Notes: generated by a model not told the origin, from the letters alone. Shown: positions 12,919 through 26,100, counted from the first letter of the stretch. The stretch is DNA of 64,000 bases from Alisma plantago-aquatica (GCA_963693085.1 OY856410.1:565418406-565482405); one strand, 5' to 3'. Made by a program: numbers and translations.

Positions 12919-12924
<6 letters not shown>
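12352..12924. mobile_element. (TA)n-flanked MITE-like element 3
   Basis: Left end TGTGACAACGATCCAATGAG...GGTGAGAGCATGAG (12352-12397). The right end, complemented, reads AGGGTAACAATCTAGTGA...GGTGAGAGCATGAG (12924-12873). These form imperfect ~50-bp terminal inverted repeats directly against (TA)n at 12924-12993. The interior contains a 173-bp tandem duplication. There is no coding capacity. Confidence 0.7.
12467..12812. repeat. 173-bp tandem duplication inside MITE 3
   Basis: Units beginning CCTTCCTACAAACTT at 12467 and 12640 align over their whole length, with scattered substitutions and small indels. Confidence 0.85.
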
Positions 12925-12996
<72 letters not shown>

Positions 12997-13007
12997 TGTG
13001 TGTGTGC
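12924..13007. repeat. (TA)n(GT)n microsatellite
   Basis: About 35 TA units followed by GT repeats; right border of MITE 3. Confidence 0.95.
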
Positions 13008-13876
13008 GCGTGCATATACACTTATATATTTACATCTTGATAAAGTATGACTCAGAGTATAAAACACATCAAGTCTTTGCATTCAATATGAGAAAGGGAT
13101 TAAAGCCTCCCTCCCAAGGAAAGGGGGTTGATCTCTAGAATGAAACACTCATTCCACATACCTATAGACAAAGGTTGTTAGGAAAATGGATGGAACCAAC
13201 CTTACTTGGGAGCCCAACCAATCATTTTGTGTGCATATATGAATTTGAAAAACATTTAGTGGAAGATAAGTGGCATTAGTGATTACAAACATGATAATTA
13301 GTTTATTAAAGATGAAGAATAAGGGATGGATGATAGACATGAGAAATATGAGGATATTTTGCACAAGACCAAGGAGATACTAGGAAGCAAGTTTTACCTA
13401 CATCAATGCATTGGTGTCATATTGGATCCAAAATAGGTGGAAAATGCATCGAAGTGCGAGAATAAGTAGAAATATTTAAATAAAATAAGTAATATACTAT
13501 GATATAGGCACATCTAACACAACAAATGTGAAGGTACTTCTGAAATCATGAACATCAAGTCTGATAGTGTACTCAATGAAAGAACCTCATGGACAACCCT
13601 AAATCCAAAGCCATTAGTGAAACATGTAACATCTGATATGTCACAAGAAGGATTAGCCATAAAAAAAACAAATAACAAGTGCTCATGCTCATTATTGGAC
13701 CAATGACACTGATTTATTTGATTAGTAAAGTTGGAAATTAGGATAGAGTGATATGAATATGGTCATGTGTATGGGGGTGAATCAATCTACAATGGGCAAA
13801 AAGAACATAGTAGAAGAAAAGGTGTGGGAAAGTCTAAACATCAAACAAACATATAACAAGTTTCCATGTTTGAATC
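13008..13876. other. Unassigned non-coding sequence
   Basis: AT-rich; no gene, RNA or TE end recognised. Confidence 0.4.
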
Positions 13877-16249
13877 TGTAACAACCCAATTACAAATCAA
13901 GCCATCATCAGTAAAATGCGGAATTATCACAATTAACAGAATTAACAAAAACCACTAGAAATTAAAACCATTTTGCACATAGATTCTTGTCCAGTAAATT
14001 TTTACACCAAGGGCCAAAGCTTTACATACACACAGTTCATGCAATATAGTTGGTATGCCATTTCTTCTCGAGGATAATGAGTATCAGATGCTTTACTCTG
14101 ATATATATACAACAACATAAAAAAATCCTCGAGATAAGCAAACCAAAATCTAAAATCATTCATGAAAACCACTAAGAACTACCTCCCAAGGACCTGAGAG
14201 TACAAAGACGACACATAGAAATCTATCTACAAAACCTTGACCGACAACGTACTCAACCTGAAGATACTACTACTATTCTTGCTGTCACGATCCTTCTTCT
14301 GTAGCTTGGTTCCTAGTCCCTCATTCACGACCACCTAAATTTTTTTGAATCCCACAGGGTGAGACTATTGTCCCAGCAAGTGATATAACTCTCACCAGCA
14401 ATATTAATATCACAGAAAAAATAATAATAATAATTGAACTGTAGGTATTCTATTTGTTTGACCGATATATATTCAAGTACCGAGAAAGGATATTAATAAC
14501 AGATCTATAATTCATCTTTTTCTTGGAAAGGAATATGAAGAACATGTATAACATCTATCTAACAAGATGTATAATAGTAATGAGGCATCAACCAATGTTT
14601 CCGTATTTGGTCCTTAAATGAATATACTGTGCGATTGATTACTTGTCCACATTCATACTTATGCCCAGAGGAGATGGGATATATCACTCATACTCCAATC
14701 GACCATTAGTAAGTCGAAATTAGTACCATACAAGGTCAATGGAAGATTCGACTATCAAGACCCTTCCTTTCTCGGTCAGCACGAAAACAGTTAGGCTTAG
14801 CATGACATCTTGTGTCTGTTGTAATTAGCTATGTCGGGGTATAGTGGCATCCTTTCTATAGAGTTACTGCCGTAGTAAGTACTCCCTTCGGGAGAAGACC
14901 ACTTAGCTTTCCCGGATTATCAGGATGACCACTGAGCGATCCTATTATAATTTTATCAAGAATTACCCTAAGCAATGTGATGTATTTAGGGAGTCCACTG
15001 AGAACTTCTTACTGAGAACCCTTATTGTATCACATATTCAAAAATATTCGTTCTGAGTGAAAACTCATTTCTCCATTCAACAAATGCTGATACTAAATGG
15101 GTCTATGGTTTGGGAAACTACATGATAATATTCATCTTGCTTAATTAAGTGTGTTACTGTATCTTTTAACATCAACCAAACTACATGCAAGGATTATAAT
15201 GAATGCTACAAAGAAAAAGCATAATTCTATCAGATACTTTTATATTCACTGAGTCACATAGATCACTTAGAAATCTCATTCTCTTATCATCATCATACTT
15301 GGGTATTCAACCTTCAACTCATAATTGAGTACTGACACCACTTAGTCACCACTTAGTAGATGATCATTACCTCTGGGTTAGCAGACCCGAGTATTTACTT
15401 ATATAATTCACATAGCTTATTGAATATGTATCCTATAGTAACCTAACTCTTTCTTGGCCATGCTCATTATCTTAAGTTAAAATGCATGATGATTATGTCT
15501 TTTACTCAATTGCTTCAAACACATCTCTATGAGAATACTAAGAAACATATCCTCTCTAAAGAATTAAGGTTATATTTAATCAATTAAAGATTTTAAGATT
15601 TCATTATTATCATGATTACTGGGTCTAGGTATTCAAACCCCTGGACCCCCCGTATAGTATTAACACCTCTGTAACAAGTAACTAACATCTCCAGGTTCTC
15701 TGATCCAGGTATCCTCCTTTACTTACTGTATAAGCATTTCACATAGCTCACATAGTTCATAAAACATCTCATCACCTCATTCTAGGAAACAACTTATCCT
15801 TTAAGACATTAGACTACTTGTTATATAGGTATTCTACACAGCTTACAAGACTTATTTAAGCCTATCACTTTAGAACGTCTTAGCTCATATCTTGCGATAT
15901 TGATCATTTCATGATTCAGGTATAGTGTACACCTTAGGATGATGGACTTCTTATAATATAATTGTTCAATCTTAGTGAGAAGTACATTCTACCCATGCTT
16001 AGTGCTAGGATTATCTACATCATCTCTCTGTGATATAAGAAAGTGCATCCTTCCCATTATTAGGGTTAGGATCATCTCAATCTAACTGATTAATATCGTA
16101 CAATCATATCATCACCCTTCATTAGGGTTGGATTTCCCTTTCATTACCAATTAGGGATTTCAAGATCATAAAGTCTATAATCAAACCCCAAATTCATACC
16201 CCACTCATCACAAGAGCATCAATATATATTTCTCTACATATTTACCTCC

Positions 16250-16930
16250 CATGTTAAAGTCTTTCTCTCTTATCCTTAATAGGATATTGATTGCATCTTA
16301 TTTAATTTACCTCTTAAGGTCTGTTACATGGACATCATTAAATTATATTAATCTCATTATGACTCAATACTAATCACACAACATACACCACTTAGACATT
16401 TTTGATGGATTAGAGCATGCCTACCATATCGGGTAGCATGATCAATAATACTATTCTATTATGCTTGAGAATGCATATATCATTGTAACAAATAATTATT
16501 TCATTGTGTGGAGAAATCTCACCATTATACCGGGATTAGGGAATATCCCTTATCATCAAATCATGTAGCCATGTTGAATTAAGGTATGCTAAATACATAC
16601 TCATCTTTCAAGTCTTAGTTTCTCTCTCATCTTTACTAGGATATAAATTAATTAGTTCATATGTTTAAGGTCTAAAACCTTATCAATATAAAATAAGTTA
16701 AGCTCATTGTGTCTCACTATCACATTAATCATATTTATCACTTAGTCAATCTTAATAATTGAGGACATGCCTACCATATCAAGTAGCATGATTGGTAATG
16801 TCATGCCTATATCGTCTTGTCAAATATTCAATTCGGTCATGTGGTATAACCACATCCTTATATCGGGTATAGTGCATATCCCCTATTACCATATGGTGCA
16901 CCATCTTAGGTCACCATATCGTGTACCATC
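16250..16930. repeat. Diverged ~350-bp tandem duplication
   Basis: The order 'AGTCTT..TCTCTCTTATCC..AGGATAT', 'GCATGCCTACCATATC..GTAGCATGAT' and 'ATATCCC' occurs at about 16,255/16,414/16,543 and again at about 16,608/16,761/16,876. Confidence 0.65.
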
Positions 16931-17540
16931 TTAGGTTACCATATTGTGCACCATCTTAGGTTACCATTTCGTGTACCCACTTTGGACTTGCCATATGTTG
17001 GAGATCATATCATGAACTCATGTTGGGCATCATATCGGTTTTCACCATATTGGTTTATCTCATAGGTTCACCATATTGGGTAAGTATATTGGACAACATA
17101 TCGGGCATGGTGTTAGGTAGCATATTGGGCATCATATCGGGTGATGCATTAAGCATCATATCAGGCATCACCTTACTTTTCCCATATTGACCATTGATAT
17201 CGTATCCCCACCATTGATAAGAACTTGGACTCAAATCATAAAAAAGTGGTATCAAATTGTTCTTTCATCCCATCACAAAGTAAGGATTGAAGGAACATAT
17301 CGAATTTCCAAGGTAAAAAGCATATTGGGTTCCTAGGGTTTGACTCATATCGGGAAAACATGAGGTTCTACCCTTGTGTCTTGTTCAAAGTGATAGATGG
17401 GGACCTTCCATATCATTCATAGGACTTCATATATCCTACCTTCATATCGGGCCAGACACCCATATCAATTTCCAAAAGTTTCTACCCATATCGGGTATAG
17501 GATCATCAACCCATATCGGGTTGTTTCAAGAATGATCAAC
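16840..17540. repeat. Cluster of CATATCGGGYA-type words
   Basis: More than fifteen variants of CATATCGGGTA or CATATTGGGCA occur in ~700 bp. They include a short run of ~24-bp repeats of the type 'CACCATCTTAGGTTACCATAT' at about 16,910-16,980. The variants differ mainly by C-to-T changes in the CG. Confidence 0.75.
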
Positions 17541-18040
17541 TCATATAGGGCATCCAATGATGATGTCATAATCATCAACCTCAAGATTATCAATTGATTC
17601 AAAACTATGGACAATAGTCCTAATTACATTTTGGAACCCATAATTATATCAATTGATCAGAGGAAATCCTAATTTACAAATATTCAACAAATTGAATAAT
17701 ATAGAAGAAAGGATAATAATATTGAAGGGTTTGAGTTATATAACCCACCTCTTGAAGATCTTAAAAGCTTCAAGATTCTCTCCACACGTTCCAAGGTTGA
17801 AGATGAGCCATCTCCAAGCTCCAAGACTTGGACTCCAAGATTCTGCATTATATCTCCAATCACCTTGGGCGATATCACCTTAATTGGTTGCTTCAACCCA
17901 CTTTGGTCGATACCTCTCGTCCTTGGCCGATACCACTCAAATCCCTTCACTATGGGCCACAAAAGAGAGGTTTCTTTCACGATACAAGAGGAAGGGCACT
18001 TGCTAGATCTGAAAATCTTGCCAACAAATGAAGGTCAAGG

Positions 18041-18049
18041 TATTTATAC
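18041..18049 (-). promoter_or_regulatory. TATA box of the leftward LTR-like region
   Basis: Minus-strand GTATAAATACC, about 4.1 kb from the putative LTR end at 13877. Confidence 0.45.
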
Positions 18050-19003
18050 TTGAGGTTTATAGAAAAGAGTGTAATAGGTTTCATCATCCCAAGGTACTTC
18101 ATGCCACCTAGCCATGCAAGGTCGACACATGCTCTTGCATGCATGCCACTATTATTATTCCATGCAAAAAGAATAAGGGGCGGCTCTTGAGTTGTCTCCT
18201 AGGGCAAGCCTTCTTCCATTATCTTATTATTATATTCAACTTCACCATATCCAAGGCAAAGGCAAATTGATGCTTCAACATTTCCTTGAAGTGCCTTTCC
18301 CATCGTGGGTAGGTCACAAACCGATAGGGGTCACTTCTCATGGCTCTATGGCTAATAGGGACTTCCTCCTAAGTCCACAACTCGATATGTCTCATGTACA
18401 TGGCTTTCAACTTATGCATTTCTTGGTTTCTTTATTATTAAGAGTGCTAACACTTCAAGATGCTTCAAACATATTGTCTCCTTATTTCTCTCTCCTCTAG
18501 ATGACACCAGATAAGATTAGAAACAATTTAGAGATGGTAAATTACACATTAACCCTACATTTTGTATATATATTGCAAATTGTACCCCAATTGACGCACT
18601 AAGCACTTATCATTATTTTCACAAGTTTCCACTTAGAATTAGGCTTTGCACAAGCCACCACTTAGCATCATATTCTCTTTCATGATATACAAAACACTTA
18701 GAATAAATTTAACATGTAACATTTGCAACATAACCCCTTGGCTTGGGTGATTTGCACTTTTCACTTAGGTTATCATATAATGCACACATATGTTTGCATA
18801 TGATTCCAAATTTGAAAGTAAACTTTCACAAAGGGCCTTAATTACTTTTCAAAAGATAAGAAATAATTTGTAAGCAACTTACTTAAGCAAAAAATCTAGG
18901 GTTAGGTCATAACCCAGGTCAGAGGTGCCCCAATTATAAACCCCTAATAAGGATTTCATCCCTAAAATCCCAGATAAAGGAAGAGAGTTGTCGTTCGTGC
19001 ATC

Positions 19004-19006
19004 ATA
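19004..19006. repeat. Target-site duplication ATA (left) of CACTA 1
   Basis: ATA immediately precedes CACTACTA; the same triplet follows the right end at 26113-26115. Confidence 0.85.
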
Positions 19007-19596
19007 CACTACTACATTTTTTAACAATAACGTCGCTTCTTATAGGGTTGATTTTTCCAAATAACCAATCTTATATGTCTAAAAAAAATGCGGGCACCAC
19101 TTGAGACCTCTTGGGTCAGTTTTCTTAAAATAACAGACCTTGTAGTGTATCTCTATAGGGTCGGTTTTCTACATAACCGACCTTATATGTCTATAAAAAA
19201 GGCGGTCACCACTTAAGACCAATTGGGTCAATTTTCATAAAATAACCGACCTTGTAGTGTATCTCTATAGGGTCAATTTTCATAAAATAACCGACCTTAT
19301 AGGCAATGAGAGAAAGTCGACCCATTAAGTTTCCCGCGGTGAAACTTTGCTAGATTTTGGCTTCGTGCCTCGATCTATAGGGTCGATTTTTCCAAATAAT
19401 CAACCTTATATGTCTACAAAAAATGAGGGCACCATTTAAGACCTCTTGGGTCAGATTTCTTAAAAAATATACCCCAAAAGACCTCTGAGAAGCTTAAGAT
19501 AATACTTTCTCAGTCGAGAATTTTCTCGACTGAATTTTCTCAGTTGACGTATCTCTCGGTCGAGACAAAATTTGGCTCCATTTTTCCTTCGTGCAT

Positions 19597-20156
19597 GTAT
19601 AAGTTCCTTTAGGGTCGATATTTTCCTTATAATCGACCTTGTAGGGCATCTCGGTCGAAAAAATTCTCGACTGAGACAAAAATTTGCTCAATTTTGCCTT
19701 CCCGCATGTATAAGTACCTCTAGGGTCAGTTTTTTTCCTTCTAACCGACCTTATAGGACAAATCGATCGACAAAATTCTCGACCGAGACAAAAATTGGCT
19801 CCATTTTGCCTTCGCGCGTGTATAAGTACCTCTAGGGTCAATTTTTTCCTTATAACCAACCTTGTAGGGTGTCTCAGTCGAAACAATTCTCGACTGAGAC
19901 AAAAATTTGCTCAATTTTGCCTTCGCACGTGTATAAGTACCTCTAGGGTCGATTTTTTTCCTTATAACTGACCTTGTAGGGCATATCGGTCGACAAAATT
20001 CTCAGCCGAGACAAAAATTTGCTCCATTTTGCCTTCATGAGTGTATAAGTACCTCTAGGGTCAGTTTTTTTTTCTCATAACTGACCTTGTAGGGCGTCTC
20101 GGTAAAAAAAACCCTTTACCGAGACAAAAATTTGCTCAATTTTGCCTTCACACGTG
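19597..20156. repeat. Five tandem 112-bp subterminal units
   Basis: Units start with TATAAGT at 19597, 19709, 19821, 19932 and 20044. Each contains GGGTCRRTTTTTTCC, an inverted AACCGACC partner, and a CTCGGTCGA...TCGACTGAG imperfect palindrome. A degenerate further unit precedes 19597. In CACTA elements such arrays are the binding sites of the element-encoded DNA-binding protein. Confidence 0.9.
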
Positions 20157-20160
20157 TATA

Positions 20161-21711
20161 AAGACGACATCAAATCTAGAAAAGATTTAGAATTAATGGG
20201 TATAAGAAAACAATTATCAGTGGAGATTAGGGGTCGCCGCACATATTTACCACCAGCTTGTTACACTTTGTCAAAGTAGGAGAAAAAGACTTTCTGTGAG
20301 TGATTGTATAATATTAAGGTTCCATAAAGATACTCTTCTAAATTTATTAGATTGGTATCAAAGAAGGATCTGAAGTTGATAGGTCACAAATCTCATGATT
20401 GCCACACCTTAATGCAACAAAATTTACCCGTGGCTATTCGATCTATGTCGCCAAAGCATGTAAGGTTTGCAATCACAAGACTCTATTTCTTCTTCAATGA
20501 AATATGCAACAAAGTGATGCATCCGGATACTCTCGATAAATTACAGAAAGATGTAATTGTTACCATGTGTTAGCTTGAAATGTACTTTCCTCCTTCATTT
20601 TTTGATATCATGGTTCATCTTGTAATTGTTACCATGTGTTACAAGGGAGGTGAAGATGTTGGGTCCAATTTTCTTACACTGGATGTATCCATTTGAACGC
20701 TACATGAGTGTTTTTAAAGGTGATGTTCGAAATCGTTATCGTCCTAAAGGGAGTATTATTGAGGGTTACGTGGCTAGGGAGGTGATGGACTTTTGCAATG
20801 ATTTTTTGAATTGCAATGAAACTTCTAGCGATCTAAAAAATTCCCATCACACTGAATCTTATTGTGGCAAAGGAACTCTGGGAGGACGAGTGATAGGAAT
20901 CAATCGTGAGTTGTGGGAACAAGAACATTTGTATATTTTACACAACATTGATGAAGATAGTAGCTACATCACAGAACAAAATGATATTATCAAGAGAAAT
21001 CATCCGTGATCCTGTTCAATGTGGCTTGCAAGAGAGCATAATCAAACATTTATTAGGTGGTTTGATGAGAAAGTCTTTAATCAACTATCTGAATCACTGA
21101 ATAATGTTGTTGAGAACATAAAATGGCTCGCCTTTAAGCCAAAAATTGATGTCATGTTATATGAAGGTTATGACATAAACAGATTTTCATACTACACAAA
21201 GCGTCAAGATGAAAGTAGTGTAGTCCAAAATAGTGGGGTCACTACTCAAGCTTGTTCGTTGTATTTTACTAGTGCCAAAGATAAAAGACCACGTGAAGCT
21301 AAGATGTCATATTACGGTGTCATTGAGGACATATGGGAATTGGACTATACAAATTTCAGAGTTCCTATCTTTAGGTGTAATTGGGTTGACAACAACAAAG
21401 GAGTTTTAGTGGATGAGTTGGGTTTAAAATTGGTGAATTTTGAAAAGATTGGAGAGAAAGATGAGCCATTCATCATGGCAGACCAAGCAAAACAAGTATT
21501 CTATAATGATGACCCGACAAATAAAAATTGGTTTGTCGTTCTTCATGGAAAAAGATAGTTTATTGTAGATCATATAAATGAAGAAGAATACTACAAAAAG
21601 TATGATGATTCCAGCCCATTCTCAGTTGGTTTGCCAAGTGTAAATGTTGAAGATAACACAGATGAATACTATAAACGTCAAGACCATGCTGAAGGAATTT
21701 TACTTGACTAA
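20161..21711 (+). pseudogene. CACTA transposase C-terminal remnant (DUF4218, DUF4216)
   Basis: The reading starts abruptly after the subterminal array with 'RTYLPPACYTLSK' (about 20,230-20,270), the end of the tnp2-type catalytic region. DUF4218 follows ('KSHDCHTLMQQNLPVAI', 'CNKVMHP', 'LEMYFPPSFFDIMVHLV', 'WMYPFERYMSVFKG', 20,390-20,860), then DUF4216 ('YYGVIEDIWELDY', 'VPIFRCNWVD', 21,311-21,390). It ends at a TAA at 21709-21711 after 'HAEGILLD'. The catalytic core with its acidic residues, normally several hundred residues upstream, is absent. The frame is broken by a stop at 20,571, a 21-nt duplication at 20,621 and a stop at 21,556. It cannot encode an active transposase. Confidence 0.85.
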
Positions 21712-21847
21712 CAACTCAACCAATACTAGAGGCATGTATTCTTTGAATTATTTATTTTATTATCATTCAAGCACGCAATCTTTTAAATATACATCATATA
21801 TCATTCAACCACTTGTACTTTTATCATGTATGCTTGCAGGTTCAAAA

Positions 21848-24800
21848 ATGGCAAGTGAAGATGAACATTCTGAGCATGAGCACCATGAGGATGGTAGTGG
21901 TGATGCTAAGAAAAGTAGAGGTCCCACACTGATGCATATGCTGTAGGAGCTCAGGGCCAAAGAAGAGAAATTGGCAGTCCAGTTTGATGTCACAGGAGCA
22001 CCTATTGGGGAACATGCTAGTGCTTTCAAGCATTACGTAGGGGCGACCACGCACAATAAAGTGCCAATAGATATAGAAAATTGGCATGATGTTTCTAATG
22101 CCTTAAAAGACCTCCTATGGAAAGATATATCTCTGAGTGGAAGTGATATTATTTTAATATGTTTTTGTTTATTGATTCTAATTTAGTTTGCTTGGAAAGA
22201 TATATCCTTTTTAAGACAACATTATTGCTTCTTTTGCATGTATAGTGTGTTTTTCATCTAAATGAGAAAGATCACAAGAAAAAAGTTCTACAACGTTGTG
22301 GTGTACAATGGAGGGCTTTTAAGACATATCTCAAAAGGGAATTTATAGATAATCCAAAGCAAAAGAAGAAAGCAACAGATATGTATGTTTTTATAGATCT
22401 TGATGTGTAGAAAAGATTTGTTGCAGCTAGGAACATGGAAGAATTTCAGTTAATAAAGATTGTGATGTATTGTATGAATCTTTAATTTTATACAATTAAG
22501 GAGGTGAATCTTTTTATATATGATTGCCAAGTCTAAATTGCAATACCTCATTTTAATTGATCAGGCTATTCATAAGGCCCAAAAGGAAATATGGGCCAAA
22601 AATGTGCATGACCATCACTTGGGGCCTAGTGGTTATGCCTTTCACCGCCAACTACAAGAGAAGCAACTCTCTTATGTAGAAGAGTCTAGTACAACTCAAG
22701 TTGAGCGTCCACCCCGACACTTGCAGTGGATTGATGCTAGAAAGAATCGAGCAGGTGAAATTGTCAACCCTGCAACTAAGGAGGTGGCATAAAAGATGGT
22801 AGGTTTATCCCAACTAAGTAAAGAGTAAATCCCACAAACTTCGATTTATTTATATCTAATTGATATTGTGATTTAATATTTTTATTAACTATGAATAGAT
22901 TGATCTCCATGAGCAAAGGAAGGAAGGAAAGTTCATCTCAGCTGGCTGCATGGATGAACTATCAGTTGCTCTTGGTACGAAGGAGAATCCTAGCCATGTT
23001 AGGGGATTAGGAGTTGGCATAGGATTCAAGTCTTATTTTGGCCCTTCGTAATCTAAAAGAGGTCATGCAGGAGGTATTACACAAGAGGAAGTTGAAGCAT
23101 TAGTATAACAAAAAGTAAAAGAAATAATGTCTTCATTTCAGCCTACTCAACCTTCTCAACCTATTCAAACTGTGTGTCTCTTAGATGATGAGGTACAAGC
23201 CCATGCTCCAACTGTAGAAGGTCATGGGAGCATTCTCAATGACCCACCATAACAATCTACAGTAAGTTTTTGTTCTATATATTGTGTTATTAGTATGATA
23301 TATATATGATTATATGTATTAGTTGTAATGGTTTATCTCTTCATATATAAGTTATATTATTTCAATTATAGGTTGGTATGAACTATAAACTTGTAGTTGA
23401 GGTTTCAGAATATAATGTTGTGGCAGCCGACAAGGTATACAACCTTGGTGGTACATTACATTGCCAACGAATTACTGATGACATTTGTTGTGTGTCCATC
23501 TATCTTATGTATGACGGAATGGGGGACAAACCACTACCCATACCTAATCCTGAATATAGTACAGTTGAAGAAGCATAGGGTGTTATGGTGGGTTGGACTA
23601 AAAACTTGGTTATCAATGACAAGATATACTTGAATTCTACCACATTTCTCATATTTGACTGCATATATGAACTCCTATAATATAAGTATGTAATTTAATT
23701 AATAGGTTTGCCAACCAAAAAGTAAAAATTATACTAGTCATCCTCCTATGCCCAAGCCATCTTTTATTCTAGAATCCACATCGACGAGTTGGGAAGTAAA
23801 CATAAATGTTTGTGTCGATACTTAGCCAACCAAAGCTCTGGATTACAAATGTTGGTCAATTTAACAGAAGATGCAACTGGGAGGGACTTCGACAGTTATA
23901 TTTTATTGATGATATTATAGAGTTGTTTTGGTATGATTGGCTAAATACTTCGATATTAGAAGTATGAATAAGGTAATATCTATCAATATAGAAAATTCAA
24001 ATACATATTTTAGCTTATTTCTATATATGATACAAATGTTTTATAGCCATTTATAAATCGAGACCATAAACTTTGATATAAGGAATGTTGGATTCTTAGT
24101 TCCTTCAGTCACTAGTCAAGTGGAGACACATATTGAGGATGTGAATGAGTACTTCTCTACTGCATTCAAATATTTTGCTAGTGTGGGAAAGGAAATTATC
24201 CTAATTCCTTTTAACGTCCATTAAGTATTATTATTCAATATAATTTTAATAATGAGAAAATTTATTTATTTTAATGTTTGTTTTATTCTTACTCAGATCT
24301 AGACATTGGGAATTAGTGGTGGTTGTCCCAAAATTGATGATTCTTCATTATCTTAACCCAATGAGAAAAACAACAAGGGGCCACAAACTGAAATTGCTAG
24401 TTATGGATCATAAATTTAATCAATGCTTTAACATGATATTTCTATTTAGAATTTCTATTTTACCAACTATCGTTTAATTGATAGGGGTTTAAAGGCTTTT
24501 CGTGAAGGTGGAGGACAAATACCCACAAAATTAAAGACACTGACTTTGAAAAATGTCAAGGTAGATACTTTGACAACTGCTTAGTCTTACATGTATTAAT
24601 TTTCAACTGTTATATGTCAACTCTTATAGTCTTATCTCAACTCTGTGTATAGTAGTTTACTAAAAATTAAGTATAATTCATTATTTGTAGTGTCCTGTAC
24701 AAAATAATGGCTGGGCTTGTGGCTACTATGTAATGAAATATATACAAGCTATTGTCAAACAAGCATCACATGACATTCAAACTATAGATCAGGTAATAAA

Positions 24801-24972
24801 GAATAACATCATAAATTTACAAGTGAGTTGTAATCATTTTATAAAATATTAGCATGTTCATTTTCTGTTACATATCTTTACAACTCAACCTTACACACTT
24901 GGGGAATTAAATGAATTTTTAGAAGTGTGGTCAGATGCTTTTCTAAATGAATTCAATATAGCATTGGATTGA
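21848..24972 (+). pseudogene. Second CACTA gene: Transposase_24-like region plus ULP1-type protease domain
   Basis: It begins with an acidic His-rich N-terminus (ATG at 21848). Exon-like blocks separated by AT-rich introns follow: 'FDVTGAPIGEHASAFKHYVG' and 'WHDVSNALKDLLWKDI' (to about 22,130), 'KKVLQRCGVQWRAFKTYL' (22,280), 'HHLGPSGYAFHRQLQEKQ' (22,615), 'GCMDELSVALGTKENPSHV' (22,945) and 'KLVVEVSEYNVVAADKV' (23,385). The C-terminus is a C48/ULP1-like fold: 'RHWELVVVVP' (His, about 24,300), 'YLNPM', and 'NNGWACGYYVMKYIQAI' with the nucleophilic Cys codon at 24718-24720, ending TGA 24970-24972. The family is thought to be encoded by CACTA elements as an accessory gene. Stops in several blocks (the first at about 21,943) and loss of most of the middle of the protease show it is dead. 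The conserved Asp after the His strand reads Asn. Confidence 0.75.
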
Positions 24973-25239
24973 ATATGTCATCTCCATTTATGTATATGGT
25001 TTTGGAACTCTTTCATATTTACTTTTGTATCTGACATTTAATATCATCTTAGACCTTGCAATCTATCATTTTGTAAATTATGATGTGATTATGTGTAACT
25101 CAACTGAATATATGAATAATTTTTGTTATGAATGTGTGGTTTGGAATGGTGACGGTTGAGCATCAATGCTCCCCTCTCCCATATCCTAGTTCTTCTTGTT
25201 CTTCTGTTCTGTTCTGTTTCTGTAGATTTTTTTTAAAAA

Positions 25240-26100
25240 AATTGAACCCTATAGGGTCGGTTATCTTAAAAAACTAACCTTATAGATCTATAGGGTCATT
25301 TTTTTTAGCAATAACTGACCTTACAAGACCTTTGGGAAGCTTAAGACAATACATTCTTACTCGACAATTTTCTCAACTGAAATCCTCTCGGTCGACGTAT
25401 TTCTCGACTGAGCAAACCTCTGTTGCTTTATAAGGTTGTTTTTTTTAGAAATAACCGACCTTACAAGACCTCTGGGAAGCTTAAGATAGTACTTTCTTGG
25501 TTGACAATTTTATCGACCGAAATCCACTCGGTCGACGTATTTCTCGACCGAGCAAGTTACTGACCTTACAAGAACTCTATTGCTTTATAGGGTCAGATAT
25601 TTAAAACAAAACTGACCTTATATATTGCTTGGGTCAGTTTTTTAGGAATAACTGACCTTATAGGCAATGGGATCAGAAAGATCATTTTTTGTACTCTATT
25701 GGGTCAGTTGTTTTTAGAAATAATTGACCTTAGAAGACCTCTAAGAAGCTTAAGATAGTACTTTCTTGGTCGACAATTTTCTCGACCAAAATCATCTCGG
25801 TCGACATATTTCTTGACCGAGAAAACCTCTGTTGCTTTATAGGGTCGGTTTTCTAGCAATAACCGACCTTACAAGACATTTCTAGGGTCGATTTTTTTTA
25901 GGAATAATTGACCTTACAACCTTTTCTTTCTTGCTGGGGTCAGGTTTGTTACAGCCTCTTGGGTCGGTTTTTACTCTATAAGGTCGGTTTTCATTGGTAA
26001 AAAAACCAACCATATAGAGCAAAATCTATAGCGATGACCACTTAGGCGTCCGTTAAAAAGTGACGCTACAGGCTTAAAAAAACCGACGCTATAGACCATT
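25240..26100. repeat. Right subterminal repeats of CACTA 1
   Basis: Dispersed GGGTCGGTTTTTTT and AACCGACCTTA words alternate with 'CTCGGTCGACGTATTTCTCG' type palindromes (for example near 25,388, 25,528 and 25,797). They mirror the left array but are less regular. Confidence 0.88.

Larger units (their letters stand above)
13877..19006 (-). mobile_element. Long leftward LTR-like region of an unclassified retroelement
   Basis: On the minus strand this region ends with GGGTTGTTACA at 13877, a typical LTR 3' terminus. A TATAAATA box lies on the same strand at 18041-18049, with about 4.1 kb of non-coding transcript region downstream. Near 14,400-14,330 the minus strand reads 'ATATCACTTGCTGG...CTCACCCTGTGGG', a layout seen near the 3' end of chromovirus LTRs. 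No coding frame exists in 5 kb. Inside are a ~350-bp tandem duplication and a cluster of ATATCGGG words. The right end is interrupted by the CACTA element at 19,007 and was not located beyond 26,115. No primer binding site was seen left of 13,877, so the assignment is tentative. Confidence 0.45.

Noticed and set aside
13877..13887. TGTAACAACCC as the 5' start of a rightward LTR
   Set aside because: The TATA box at 18,041-18,049 and the sequence layout point leftward, which makes it the 3' end of a minus-strand LTR. Direction stays uncertain.
19597..20156. Regular 112-bp repeats with palindromes as a CRISPR-like array
   Set aside because: Whole units repeat with no unique spacers, in a plant CACTA element; these are subterminal repeats.
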